Notes under the pieces: generated by a model | What the model was told of the DNA's origin: nothing | The model's database searches: none | Seen by the model: only the letters and a program-made list of their open reading frames with translations | DNA from: Bacteroidetes bacterium HGW-Bacteroidetes-16 | Lineage (GTDB): Bacteria > Bacteroidota > Bacteroidia > Bacteroidales > F082 | Assembly (NCBI GenBank): GCA_002840975.1 | Contig: PHDN01000002.1 | Span: 186,001 to 250,000, forward strand | DNA: 64,000 nt | Reading direction: 5' to 3' | Made by a program: the position numbers and the translations under genes | Shown here: in pieces, positions 17,144 to 25,628 of the stretch | How the letters are laid out: each line of letters begins with the position of its first letter | Numbering within the stretch: position 1 is the first letter of the stretch

Positions 17144-18081
17144 ACCGTTGTTTATACTGTTACAAGTTGTTGGAAAATGGAGAACAGGACTTTCACTCCT
17201 CCTGTTCTAAAAAAATATTTGGTCAACCAAACCCTCCGGCATTACTTTATTCGGAAGCAGATTTAGTTTCTTTGGCAAGAGAGGTGATACAAAGCCAAAC
17301 GTCAGTAACCGGTGTACAGGCAAAATTATCGCTACACATCACAGGAAATAAGGATGATCAGAAAGGACAAAGGTTTACCATTGTAGGACTGTGGGGTGGT
17401 TATATATTAAAACCACCTACTGCAATGTATCCTCATTTACCAGAAGTGGAAGATGTTACCATGCACCTGGCTGAGCAGGCTAAAATAAGAACAACTCCGC
17501 ATAGTTTAGTTCGGTTAGCCTCCGGTAATCTTGCATATATCACCAAACGGGTCGACCGTACAAAAAATGGAAAACTGGCCATGGAAGACATGTGTCAGTT
17601 AACAGAGCGGCTTACGGAAGATAAATATCAGGGTAGTTATGAGCAAATAGCTAAGGCGATTCAGAAATACTCATCTACACCAGGTTTGGATGTGGTGAAT
17701 TTTTTTGAGTTGGTAATATTCTCCTTTTTAACCGGTAATGCCGACATGCATCTGAAGAATTTTTCCTTGTTGGAACAGCCGGGTTTAGGAATGATCTTAT
17801 CTCCGGCCTACGACCTGGTTAATACAACACTGGTAAATCCTGATGATGATGAAGAGTTGGCGCTAACTATAAATGGAAAAAAGAAAAAAATAAAGAAGCA
17901 GGATTTTGTTGCAGCCATGAACACCATGAAAATGGAAGAAAAACAGCAAGAGAATATTTTTAACAAAATGGAAAAGGTTCAATCCAAATGGATGGAGCAA
18001 ATAGAGGTCTGTTTTTTGAGTAATGAATACAAGGAGCAATATAAAAATCTCATTTTGGAAAGATTTAACAGAATGTTATAA
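17140..18081 (+). CDS. hipT: HipA/HipT-type serine/threonine kinase toxin
   Basis: A 313-residue kinase. The glycine-rich-loop region SVTGVQAKLSLHI near residue 47 holds the candidate autophosphorylation serine; GNADMHLKNFSL near residue 203 is the catalytic loop and SPAYDLVNT near 222 holds the metal-binding Asp. Such kinases phosphorylate aminoacyl-tRNA synthetases and arrest growth. The first 25 residues (CLYCYK...DFHSSC) contain three cysteines and a histidine that could form a small zinc site. Third gene of the cassette. Confidence 0.85.
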   Translation: MNRCLYCYKLLENGEQDFHSSCSKKIFGQPNPPALLYSEADLVSLAREVIQSQTSVTGVQAKLSLHITGNKDDQKGQRFTIVGLWGGYILKPPTAMYPHLPEVEDVTMHLAEQAKIRTTPHSLVRLASGNLAYITKRVDRTKNGKLAMEDMCQLTERLTEDKYQGSYEQIAKAIQKYSSTPGLDVVNFFELVIFSFLTGNADMHLKNFSLLEQPGLGMILSPAYDLVNTTLVNPDDDEELALTINGKKKKIKKQDFVAAMNTMKMEEKQQENIFNKMEKVQSKWMEQIEVCFLSNEYKEQYKNLILERFNRML

Positions 18082-18115
18082 GAAGTGAGACAACAGATTT
18101 TGATACTTCTTCCAA

Positions 18116-18256
18116 ATATCGTTCCTCATCGGGACAGGCTTCTCGCCCAGACAATTACTCTAAAAAAGTCTCCCCGACAGGGCTTCCCGATATCGTACCT
18201 CATCGGGACAGGCTTCTCGCCCAGACAATTATTCTAAAAATGTCTCCCCGACAGGG
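18116..18256. repeat. 67-bp unit repeated twice, each ending in a tRNA-Lys att core
   Basis: Copies at 18116-18182 and 18190-18256 differ at only a few bases. Each ends in GTCTCCCCGACAGGG, identical to the 15 bases at the 3' end of tRNA-Lys (61521-61535) and to the start of the 45-bp copy at 33145. They look like scars of integration events at the tRNA and mark the left edge of element A. Confidence 0.75.
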
Positions 18257-18318
18257 AGTTGATCAAAACATTTCTAAAGAACAGAATAACAAATATATAT
18301 GATGTTTTTCGTTTGCTA

Positions 18319-18338
18319 ATGGTGAAAGTATGGTGAAA
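18319..18338 (+). repeat. putative integrase arm-type site, left end of element A
   Basis: ATGGTGAAAGTATGGTGAAA, itself two copies of ATGGTGAAA separated by two bases. It matches 33013-33032 in 19 of 20 positions and lies 63 bases inside the left core. The pairing of such repeats near both ends is what bivalent tyrosine recombinases use. Confidence 0.6.
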
Positions 18339-18342
18339 TAAA

Positions 18343-18870
18343 CTAATCCTTTTTCTTCTTTAGATCATTAACCATTTTCCATAGAGTATTAAAAATAAAA
18401 TTTTGATCTTGGTGAGGAATAGTATTTAAGTCTTCCAATAATGAATCAGTATTGTTGAAATCTGTACTGTAATCACCTTGTCTTTTCTCTTTTGGTGTTA
18501 TTAAATTATACAGTGATATGGCACCTTCTCTTCTTAAAATATTAAGCGCCATTTTTTTATCTTCTAACTGATCTTCTAATTCTAATATTCGCTTTTTGAG
18601 GAATTCGTTTTCCTCTTCTAACTTTTTATTAGTACTAGTATTTTCTGTTTCCTCAATTAATTGATTAATTCCTGATAGTTGATTGAATAATGCTAATGGA
18701 CTTATTTCTAAAGCATCTGCAATTTTGATCATTGTATCAACTCTGATGGTGCCATTTTCAAGAGCAGACTTCAAACCCTGACGAGTATATTCTATTTTGT
18801 CAGCCAACCAAGTGAAATTTCTTTCCCTATTTTCTAATTCCTTTTTTATGATATTATTTAAATCATTCAT
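18343..18870 (-). CDS. XRE-type HTH regulator with coiled coil
   Basis: A 175-residue protein. The N-terminal HTH (FTWLADKIEYTRQGLKSALENG and a second helix to about residue 55) is followed by a coiled coil (KKLEEENEFLKKRILELEDQ, about residues 81-105) that probably mediates dimerisation. Placed divergently from the excisionase-like genes with an operator-rich gap between them, it is likely the main repressor of element A, in the position of a phage or satellite immunity repressor. Confidence 0.8.
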   Translation of the reverse strand: MNDLNNIIKKELENRERNFTWLADKIEYTRQGLKSALENGTIRVDTMIKIADALEISPLALFNQLSGINQLIEETENTSTNKKLEEENEFLKKRILELEDQLEDKKMALNILRREGAISLYNLITPKEKRQGDYSTDFNNTDSLLEDLNTIPHQDQNFIFNTLWKMVNDLKKKKD

Positions 18871-18993
18871 AATCAGATGTTATTGTTGTGTGCAAAAATA
18901 TATATTCAATTAACGTTAAATATATTTACGTTAAGAGTAAATATATTGTATCTTTGCAGCAAAGTTAATCAAATACGTTAAATAATTAGTGTT
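18871..18993. promoter_or_regulatory. divergent promoter/operator region of element A
   Basis: Contains the perfect palindrome TTAACGTTAA (18910-18919), further ACGTTAA copies at 18928-18934 and 18975-18981, and a rightward -7 box TATCTTTG (18949-18956). The ACGTTAA repeats bracket the promoter and are likely binding sites of the regulator encoded at 18343-18870. Confidence 0.6.
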
Positions 18994-19236
18994 ATGAGTG
19001 AAATAATTTTAACAACAAAAGCAGAATTGAGAACAGAACTACTTTCTGTATTAGTAGAATATAACAACAACAGAAAGGAAAATCTGCCTCCAAGACTTTT
19101 TACTATTAATCAAGTGGCTAAAATGTTTGGTAAAGCTCATGTAACAATCAAAAAACTAGTTGGGAATGGAACAATTCGATCTACAAAAAGCGGATTGATA
19201 CCTGAAGACGCCATTTCGGATTATCTAAATATTTGA
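18994..19236 (+). CDS. excisionase-like HTH protein 1
   Basis: An 80-residue protein with a C-terminal winged-HTH of the excisionase/MerR-like HTH_17 type: FTINQVAKMFGKAHVTIKKL, then GTIRSTKSGLIPEDAISDYL. Such proteins act as recombination directionality factors or as regulators of replication genes. It is the first rightward gene after the operator region and is followed by a paralogue. Confidence 0.7.
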   Translation: MSEIILTTKAELRTELLSVLVEYNNNRKENLPPRLFTINQVAKMFGKAHVTIKKLVGNGTIRSTKSGLIPEDAISDYLNI

Positions 19237-19293
19237 TCTGATATATTAATTCAATAAATGATTTTTCAAGAAAATTAATTAAACCTTATAGTA

Positions 19294-19566
19294 ATGAACT
19301 CAAACAATTTAGTCGTAATGACAAGAACTGAAGTCAAGAATCTATTTTTAGAAATTATTTCAGAATCCGAAGCCAAAAAATTTAAAAGTGTCTCTCTTAC
19401 CAAGACACTATCTTTTAATCAAGCCAGAATTCTGCTTGGCGTTTCTCATACTACTGTTAAAAATTTAGTAAAAAATAAAATACTAAAAACGACGTCTGAT
19501 CAAAGAAGAATACCTGAACAGGCAATTAACGAGTATCTACAGATTATCTATTTGAGAAAGGACTAA
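19294..19566 (+). CDS. excisionase-like HTH protein 2
   Basis: A 90-residue paralogue of the preceding protein with the same layout (LSFNQARILLGVSHTTVKNL ... RRIPEQAINEYLQI). The pair probably arose by tandem duplication. One could serve in excision and the other in regulating the VapE/primase genes downstream; the sequence does not decide. Confidence 0.7.
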   Translation: MNSNNLVVMTRTEVKNLFLEIISESEAKKFKSVSLTKTLSFNQARILLGVSHTTVKNLVKNKILKTTSDQRRIPEQAINEYLQIIYLRKD

Positions 19567-19613
19567 TCACAATTCAGGGAGTTTTAATTTAAGTGAATAA
19601 ATAATTATAGCCG

Positions 19614-20933
19614 ATGAAAAATGAACAAAAGAGTCACAAAGTAAATGATGCCTTTAGTAATGATGGGTTGCCGGTGAATGTCGCCTCCTCTATCGAAAGA
19701 GCTGCTAAAGTCGAAATGGCCAAAGAAAAAGCCACGTCTAAAAATGAATCCATAGAAATCATTTTAAAATCAAAATACACTTTTAGGTTTAACACTATAA
19801 AATGCCAACCAGAATTTAAAATTAATGAAGTCAATAGTGTTTACAAGCCAATCGACAAGTATGTGCTAAATACATTGAAAAGAGAATTGGACTCGGAATT
19901 CAGTATAACAACTACAACCGATAACTTAAGATCTATTCTTGAAAGCACGTTCTCACTAAAAGTAAATCCTATTGATGAATATTTTAGAAATCTCCCCGAA
20001 TTTGATCCTGATGCTGATTATATTAAAGAATTTTCGCAAACAGTAAAAGTCGAAGACCCTATTTTGTTTTGTGAATATTTTAAAAAGTGGATAGTTGCCG
20101 TTGTCGCTAATGCGTTAACAAAATATGGGTGTCAAAATCATACAGCATTGGTCTTTACAGGTGATCAAGGGAAGTTTAAAACCACTTGGTTAGATTTACT
20201 TTGCCCGCAGTCATTACATCAATATATCTTTACTGGAAAGCTAAATCTGCAAAGCAAAGATACCTCCTCTCTAATAGCCGAAATGTTTTTAATTAACATT
20301 GATGACCAACTAAGGCAAATTAATAACAGAGATGAGAATGAGCTTAAAAATCTGATAACCACCCCTTCTATTAAATATCGTAGACCTTATGATATATATA
20401 TTACTGAATACCCGCATACAGCCTCATTTATGGCAAGTGTAAATGGAAATGATTTTTTGACTGATCCAACGGGCTCACGTCGTTTTCTGCCATTTGAAGT
20501 ACTTGAGATTGATATCGAGAAGGCAAAAGAATTCAATATTAACCTTGTTTATTCACAAGCATTTTATCTTTATAAAAACGATTTTCGATACTGGTTCGAT
20601 GAACAGGATACAGCAATTTTGCATAAGAATAATCAGGCATTTCAAATGACGAGTCTTGAGGAACAATTACTATTGGAATTTTTTAGGGTACCTGAAAATA
20701 AAGAGGAAATAACTCACCATTTACAACCCGCAATGATACTAGAACATATTGAAAAACAAACCAAGAATAGGTTGAGTCTTAAAAAGCTAGGTGAGGCATT
20801 GAATAAAAATGGGTTTAAAAAGATTCAGAAAACAGATAGGAACATCAAAAAATGGGTGTGGCAAGTAATTAGATTAGAATTATTTGAAGTGGATCTAGCT
20901 AGTCAAAATAAAAAGGATTATTCACAATCTTAA
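19614..20933 (+). CDS. VapE/VirE-type P-loop ATPase
   Basis: A 439-residue protein. The central part has a Walker A variant (FTGDQGKFKTTW, near residue 187), a Walker B region (MFLINIDDQL, near 224) and the downstream RRPYDIYITEYP and GNDFLTDPTGSRRFLPFEV segments typical of the VirE/VapE family (pfam05272). These replace or accompany replicative helicases in phages and satellites such as SaPIs. Position next to a primase supports a role in autonomous replication of element A. Confidence 0.82.
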   Translation: MKNEQKSHKVNDAFSNDGLPVNVASSIERAAKVEMAKEKATSKNESIEIILKSKYTFRFNTIKCQPEFKINEVNSVYKPIDKYVLNTLKRELDSEFSITTTTDNLRSILESTFSLKVNPIDEYFRNLPEFDPDADYIKEFSQTVKVEDPILFCEYFKKWIVAVVANALTKYGCQNHTALVFTGDQGKFKTTWLDLLCPQSLHQYIFTGKLNLQSKDTSSLIAEMFLINIDDQLRQINNRDENELKNLITTPSIKYRRPYDIYITEYPHTASFMASVNGNDFLTDPTGSRRFLPFEVLEIDIEKAKEFNINLVYSQAFYLYKNDFRYWFDEQDTAILHKNNQAFQMTSLEEQLLLEFFRVPENKEEITHHLQPAMILEHIEKQTKNRLSLKKLGEALNKNGFKKIQKTDRNIKKWVWQVIRLELFEVDLASQNKKDYSQS

Positions 20934-21190
20934 TATACAAACTAGTTATCTAGTTATGATAATTATATAAATCTGATATTATGCAGATTAACCATACCTA
21001 CTTAAAAATTTTAATGTGGTTACTGAACTAGTTCTTTAATAAAAACCCCCAAATAGAACAGGTTCTGGCACTAAATAAAGAATTCACAATTATCCATAAA
21101 AGCTAACAATAACAACACTTTCATCATAAAGCACTACATCACTAGTTGTTTAATAAAAAACTAAATATTGCTAGTTAAAAGAAAAAAACC
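20934..21190. other. AT-rich gap with repeated CTAGTT motifs
   Basis: CTAGTT occurs several times between the VapE-type gene and the primase, including two copies followed by nTTTAATAAAAA (about 21029-21046 and 21142-21160). The gap could hold a primase promoter or part of a replication origin. No reading frame is supported. Confidence 0.35.
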
Positions 21191-22072
21191 ATGAATGCAA
21201 ACCAATGTAAACGGATAAAAATTTCAGACTATTTGGCCACTAAAAACATTGCGCCAAGTAAGGTGCTTAAAAATGGCGATTCGTTTTTGTATTTATCACC
21301 CATCAGAAACGAGAGAACAGCCAGTTTTTTTGTAGATAACTCAAAGAATGTATGGTATGATCAAGGCGCAGGAAAAGGAGGAACCATCATTGATTTGGCA
21401 ATGCTATTGGAAGGAGTGCCTATTAGAGGTGCTCTTGAATATTTTACAAATCATACGGTGAAACAAAACGCTTTTTCTTTTAACCAGCAAAAGAATGAGG
21501 CAGTGGAGACGAAATCACAGATAGAGATTGTGCAAACTAATAGCAATATCGACAGTGGGATTTTGGTGGACTATCTCACCGGTCGTAAAATCTCCCCAAG
21601 CTTAGCATCCATATATTGCGACGAAATCCATTATAAGCCTGTTTCTAGCTATCAAGAACCGTATAGGGCAATTGGGTTTAAAAATGATAAAGGCGGCTAT
21701 GAAATACGCAGCAGGCACTTTAAAGGGGGTACTTCTCCTAAGTATTATACTACGATCAAAGAAACGGTCGATGATGAGGTCAATCTTTTTGAAGGGTTCT
21801 TTGATTTTTTGAGTGCCCTAACCTATTATAGAGTAAACTTTTTGGAAGGGACGACAATTATTCTGAATTCAGTCGCCTTTATGGATAAAGTTATTCCAAT
21901 GCTAAGCTCATTCAAAGTTGTTAATTCCTACCTGGATAATGACAAAGCAGGCGATGAAGCAACTATGAAATTATCCAATAACCACTCCAATGTTATCAAC
22001 CAGTCCAAAATAATTTTTCCGGGTTACAATGACTTTAATGATTTCTTAATGGGCAAACCCAGTTTGGGGTAG
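21191..22072 (+). CDS. DNA primase with CHC2-like and Toprim domains
   Basis: A 293-residue primase of mobile elements. The N-terminal part (FLYLSPIRNERTASFFVDNSKNVWYD then GKGGTIIDLA) follows the CHC2 primase pattern but lacks the zinc cysteines. The Toprim motifs are VNLFEGFFDFLS (near residue 198) and VNSYLDNDKAGDEA (near 250). Short primases of this kind sit beside VapE-type helicases in Bacteroidota elements. The stop is followed by the repeat array at 22128-22368. Confidence 0.82.
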   Translation: MNANQCKRIKISDYLATKNIAPSKVLKNGDSFLYLSPIRNERTASFFVDNSKNVWYDQGAGKGGTIIDLAMLLEGVPIRGALEYFTNHTVKQNAFSFNQQKNEAVETKSQIEIVQTNSNIDSGILVDYLTGRKISPSLASIYCDEIHYKPVSSYQEPYRAIGFKNDKGGYEIRSRHFKGGTSPKYYTTIKETVDDEVNLFEGFFDFLSALTYYRVNFLEGTTIILNSVAFMDKVIPMLSSFKVVNSYLDNDKAGDEATMKLSNNHSNVINQSKIIFPGYNDFNDFLMGKPSLG

Positions 22073-22127
22073 TAATAAAAAGCAACCGAAGACGCAAACC
22101 AATAACCAACTAACCACCGACCAATCA

Positions 22128-22368
22128 CAAACCAATTGTAAATGAATGTAGACCATAGGATATCAATTATCAATCATTGCAGACCACCGTAGGCCATTGC
22201 AGATCAATAGAAAACCAGGTAAAACTAATGTAGACCATTATAAATCAATGGTAAACCGGAAAACGATTTTCAAACCAATTGTAAACGAATGCAGACCATT
22301 GAATATCAATCATCAACCATTGCAAACCATCGTAGGTCATTGCAAATCAATCACCAACCATTATAAAC
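22128..22368. repeat. 98-bp imperfect direct repeat in an iteron-like array
   Basis: 22128-22225 and 22271-22368 are two copies of a 98-bp sequence with roughly 15 differences, 45 bases apart. Each is itself made of degenerate units of about 10-14 bases such as CCATTGCAGACCA and ACCAATTGTAAA. All frames have many stops. Placed directly after the primase, it may be the replication origin of element A or a transfer site. Confidence 0.7.
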
Positions 22369-22377
22369 TATCGTAAG

Positions 22378-24321
22378 TTATATTTCTTCAATACCTGTTT
22401 GTCTTAAGTATTCATATGTACTGTCATAGTTTTTTCTAGGTCTTGTATGGTCTGTTTGTGAACCTTCAGGAATAAAAATAACAAGACCTTCTCTCGCACG
22501 AGTCAATAATACCCGATACTTGTTTATTATAAACTGCTTTCTCTCATCTTGTCTTTCGAGCTGCCACTTTGTTCCTTTAAAACTATGAAATGACCAACCA
22601 TTTTCTTCTTTCCTAAAGTCGTCACCCCAGCAAAGACCAACCCAATCAAGTTCTAATCCTTGAACAGCAAATTCCGTCGCAGGAAGTTCTAAGAAACAAG
22701 ATGAACGAATATCGATTTTTGGATTTAGAAACCAATTTGCAACATCAATTTCGGCTGTAACATCAAGTCCAAAAGGTTTTAAACGGCGGGCCCCAGAGCT
22801 AGCTATAAGACCTGTTCGTCTATGTCCCCGATTTTTATTTCTTAAAAACTGTCTTGCCGTTTCTAAGTTACGTGTTAAGAAAATGGGATAATCATTTAGA
22901 TGATATTGTAAAAGCTCTTTTGCTTTTAAAGGATCATCTTCCAAGATTCTCTCTACCCACTCTGATAACTTTTCTGCTTTGTATGCGCGAATAGAAACTT
23001 TTAAATGCAGTTCTGGTAATTCTGTAATCGAGAGGTTCGCTGGAACTTTTTCAAACAATTTATAATTTGCAATATTTGATATTCCATCTTTCAATTCAGG
23101 AGAAATGTAGATCTTCCAATTAGAGAATTTCTCATTTATTGTTTTCCCCCATTCGGCTAATCCTGCTTCTCCAGTGTTAATTTCTTGACCACTTCCAATT
23201 AGAGCAACAATAACAGCCCAACCTTTATTTCTATTCATAATATTGAATAGCATTTCAGCTTCAGAAAAATCTCTGTCAAATTTTCGTTTAGAGTGTTCGG
23301 CATTCCAGGCTCTTTGAGCTTCGTCAAACAGAATTATTTTGTCTTGTGGAGTCTGGTCATTATTATGATAAAAGTCTAAAAATTGGTGCACATTTTGAAC
23401 AAAAGCAATTTCCCGTCTTGACTGAGATAACGGAATTTTTAATCGTTTAGAATTATCTCTTGCTAATGCTTCGGTTAATACTTTCACCAATGGACCATTT
23501 CCTGACAAAAAAACGCCTTTCCCGGAATGGTTCTCAACATTATGAACGATATTTAGACCTGCTAGAGTTTTACCTGCACCAGGAACTCCAGTAATAAAGC
23601 AAATTATTTTTTCTTCATTTTCTTGCGCATGTTTAATAGCATTTAAAACGGCATCAGTTGTATCAGTCAAATTTTCAGAGCCGGCATGTGAACGAGAAAT
23701 TTCTCTTACATTTTGTCCTGAAAATAAATGTTGAGCTGCTTCAATTATCGTAGGAGTTGGTAAATACTCACTATTGTTCCATACTGTTGGATTAATTATT
23801 AGAGCAGTAGGATTTGTAAAGCATTCAAATGCTATTTCAATAACAGCGTTTAAATTCTGTCTATTTGCAAAAAGTGTAGGCTTTACAAAGTCTCCATTGT
23901 CTGTCAGTTCATTCCTTTTTTCTTTAGCTTCTGAGGCCCATACAATAGGAATAATAGTCTTTGATGCTGATTGCTTATGAAAGTCTCTAATGTCTAGTGA
24001 ATAGTCTTCTACTTGGCTTATTGCATCAGGTGTATACTTAATTTCCTTGTCTTTAAATTCAATGATAAAAATCAAATCAGATGCAAGTAAAACAATATCA
24101 ATTCTTTTAGAGCGTCTAGGAATTGGATATTCAAGAATTAAATTCCATCCAGCAGGAAGATTTTTAAAACATTCTTTAATGTAAGTTATCTGATGGTTCC
24201 ATGACGTTCGCTGTTGCATTAACAACTGGTGATTTGTCAGACCCAGTGAAAGATGTCCAATAACTGTTTCGTTATCAGTAAATAAAAAACTTTCTATGTT
24301 ACTTTGATATTTTCCTGGCAC
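22378..24321 (-). CDS. nuclease-DUF2075 (AAA helicase-like) fusion protein
   Basis: A 647-residue protein. The N-terminal part has a PD-(D/E)xK-like pattern (RIDIVLLASDLIFIIEFKDK, about residues 74-93). Then comes a DUF2075-type ATPase: Walker A ITGVPGAGKTLAGLN near residue 244 and Walker B KIILFDEAQRAWN near 330. A helicase-like C-terminus includes RVLLTRAREGLVIFIPEG. DUF2075 proteins are related to Schlafen-type ATPases and are frequent in defence islands. The molecular target is unknown. Confidence 0.75.
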   Translation of the reverse strand: MPGKYQSNIESFLFTDNETVIGHLSLGLTNHQLLMQQRTSWNHQITYIKECFKNLPAGWNLILEYPIPRRSKRIDIVLLASDLIFIIEFKDKEIKYTPDAISQVEDYSLDIRDFHKQSASKTIIPIVWASEAKEKRNELTDNGDFVKPTLFANRQNLNAVIEIAFECFTNPTALIINPTVWNNSEYLPTPTIIEAAQHLFSGQNVREISRSHAGSENLTDTTDAVLNAIKHAQENEEKIICFITGVPGAGKTLAGLNIVHNVENHSGKGVFLSGNGPLVKVLTEALARDNSKRLKIPLSQSRREIAFVQNVHQFLDFYHNNDQTPQDKIILFDEAQRAWNAEHSKRKFDRDFSEAEMLFNIMNRNKGWAVIVALIGSGQEINTGEAGLAEWGKTINEKFSNWKIYISPELKDGISNIANYKLFEKVPANLSITELPELHLKVSIRAYKAEKLSEWVERILEDDPLKAKELLQYHLNDYPIFLTRNLETARQFLRNKNRGHRRTGLIASSGARRLKPFGLDVTAEIDVANWFLNPKIDIRSSCFLELPATEFAVQGLELDWVGLCWGDDFRKEENGWSFHSFKGTKWQLERQDERKQFIINKYRVLLTRAREGLVIFIPEGSQTDHTRPRKNYDSTYEYLRQTGIEEI

Positions 24322-24375
24322 TTTTTCTTTCTTTTTTAGGGTTGCTTTATTGCAGTGGATTTCTTTATTCCTTTT

Positions 24376-25155
24376 TTAAAAGCGTCTTGGATATTTCTTC
24401 CTGGTTCCATCACGCCATATTTGATTCACTCTTCGGTTTATTTCCTCTTGATTCTTTTGTTTGATATAATTCTGATAATTACTAATTATGGTAACTACTT
24501 TATCAACAAGGTCTTCTATTCTTCCATTTTCACAGCTATTTATAAAATAGTTTCGGTTAATTTGAATTATATAGGCCATATCAATAGTTGATATTGGGCT
24601 TAAAAACCATAACCTCTCTGGTTCTTGGAAATCAAAAAATACTGGCACGTCACAATTGACCCATTCTTTTATGATTCGAGATTCTTCTGGAAATTCTACT
24701 AAGAATATAATTAAATTATTTAATAAAGACGTTCTACCTTCTTCAATAACTTTGATAAACCGAGGTTTATCTTTGATTCGTCTCAGACCATCAACAACCC
24801 ATATCAATTTTTGATAGAATCCTATTCGAGAGCGTCTTTCTTCTGGATTAATGAATGAGTGTTGAAACTCAATTACTAACCCAGTTTCTGTTCTGACATC
24901 TGCAATATGCTTTTCCCCATTTTCATCAAGATGAACTACTTCTTGGCATTCAACGGGAAAGAGCCCTTTCCATTTACGGTGCCATTCAGTTTCATTTTCC
25001 CACCAATGATCACAATTTCTATTTCCTTTATGTGCCCAATGATTAATTTTAACGTCTCCACATTTGGCAATTAATTCTGAATTACAACAGGGGCAAATAC
25101 CTCTTCCGCCTTTTAGAGCTTCAGTTTTCTTTCCTTCTACAATTGCATATTTCAT
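24376..25155 (-). CDS. CoiA-like nuclease
   Basis: A 259-residue protein resembling competence protein CoiA. It has an N-terminal zinc-ribbon-like CPCC (21-24) with HWAH (39-42), the family segment WENETEWHRKWKGLFP, and a nuclease core with Asp86 and E96-F-Q98 (IADVRTETGLVIEFQHS). It lies 54 bases upstream of the DUF2075 fusion gene on the same strand, so a two-gene defence unit is plausible. No natural-competence genes are nearby. Confidence 0.75.
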   Translation of the reverse strand: MKYAIVEGKKTEALKGGRGICPCCNSELIAKCGDVKINHWAHKGNRNCDHWWENETEWHRKWKGLFPVECQEVVHLDENGEKHIADVRTETGLVIEFQHSFINPEERRSRIGFYQKLIWVVDGLRRIKDKPRFIKVIEEGRTSLLNNLIIFLVEFPEESRIIKEWVNCDVPVFFDFQEPERLWFLSPISTIDMAYIIQINRNYFINSCENGRIEDLVDKVVTIISNYQNYIKQKNQEEINRRVNQIWRDGTRKKYPRRF

Positions 25156-25178
25156 AATATTATTACCTTTTTACTCTA

Positions 25179-25322
25179 GCTCTCAAATGCACTATAATGG
25201 GAAGCATATGCTTAGTGGCGGACATTGAAAGTCTAATCTTTCTGCCCATACTGATTATATTTGAAACTAAAATATTTATTTTCATAACGTTACCCGCAAA
25301 AAAATATATGTTGTTGTAGAGC
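25179..25322. repeat. imperfect palindrome I1 (attC-like, shared repeat family)
   Basis: GCTCT (25179-25183) and AGAGC (25318-25322) close the structure. Inside, AGCATATGCTTAGTGGCGG near 25203 pairs imperfectly with CCCGCAAAAAAATATATGTT near 25294. The core resembles the palindromes at 27693, 38219 and 40165. It separates two minus-strand cargo genes. Confidence 0.6.
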
Positions 25323-25330
25323 TTTATTTT

Positions 25331-25621
25331 TTATTTAATAATCTCATTTATTAGTTCTCGTTTTTTCTTGTCAAGAAAATATGCTTGTAAAAGCCTATAC
25401 ACGTCTATACTACCTATTGACCCACCTGTTAGGTTGAAAAAATCAGTCAAAGCTATAGCTCCAAGATTAATATCATCAAGATCTAATTTTTCTAAATCTC
25501 TAGATCCAATTTGTTCTCTTAATTTTTTACATTTCGGTTTCCCATTATATTGATATTGTGCAAACTGATTCAAAAAGTCAATTAGACCTTCGTGCCTTTC
25601 TTGTGCTTCTTTTTTAACCAT
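25331..25621 (-). CDS. hypothetical protein, 96 residues
   Basis: A charged, mostly helical small protein with no recognised motif apart from the short GSIGSIDVYRLLQAYFLDKK stretch. It ends 8 bases from the start of the next gene upstream on the minus strand (25629-26246 is read first), so the two form a pair within one palindrome-bounded unit. Confidence 0.6.
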   Translation of the reverse strand: MVKKEAQERHEGLIDFLNQFAQYQYNGKPKCKKLREQIGSRDLEKLDLDDINLGAIALTDFFNLTGGSIGSIDVYRLLQAYFLDKKKRELINEIIK

Positions 25622-25628
25622 CTTTTAT

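Noticed and set aside
18116-18256. CRISPR or VNTR locus
   Set aside because: Only two copies, and each carries the tRNA-Lys core, which is better explained by integration scars.
22128-22368. CRISPR array
   Set aside because: The repeat units are degenerate and of varying length, with no fixed repeat and unique spacers, and no cas genes are present.
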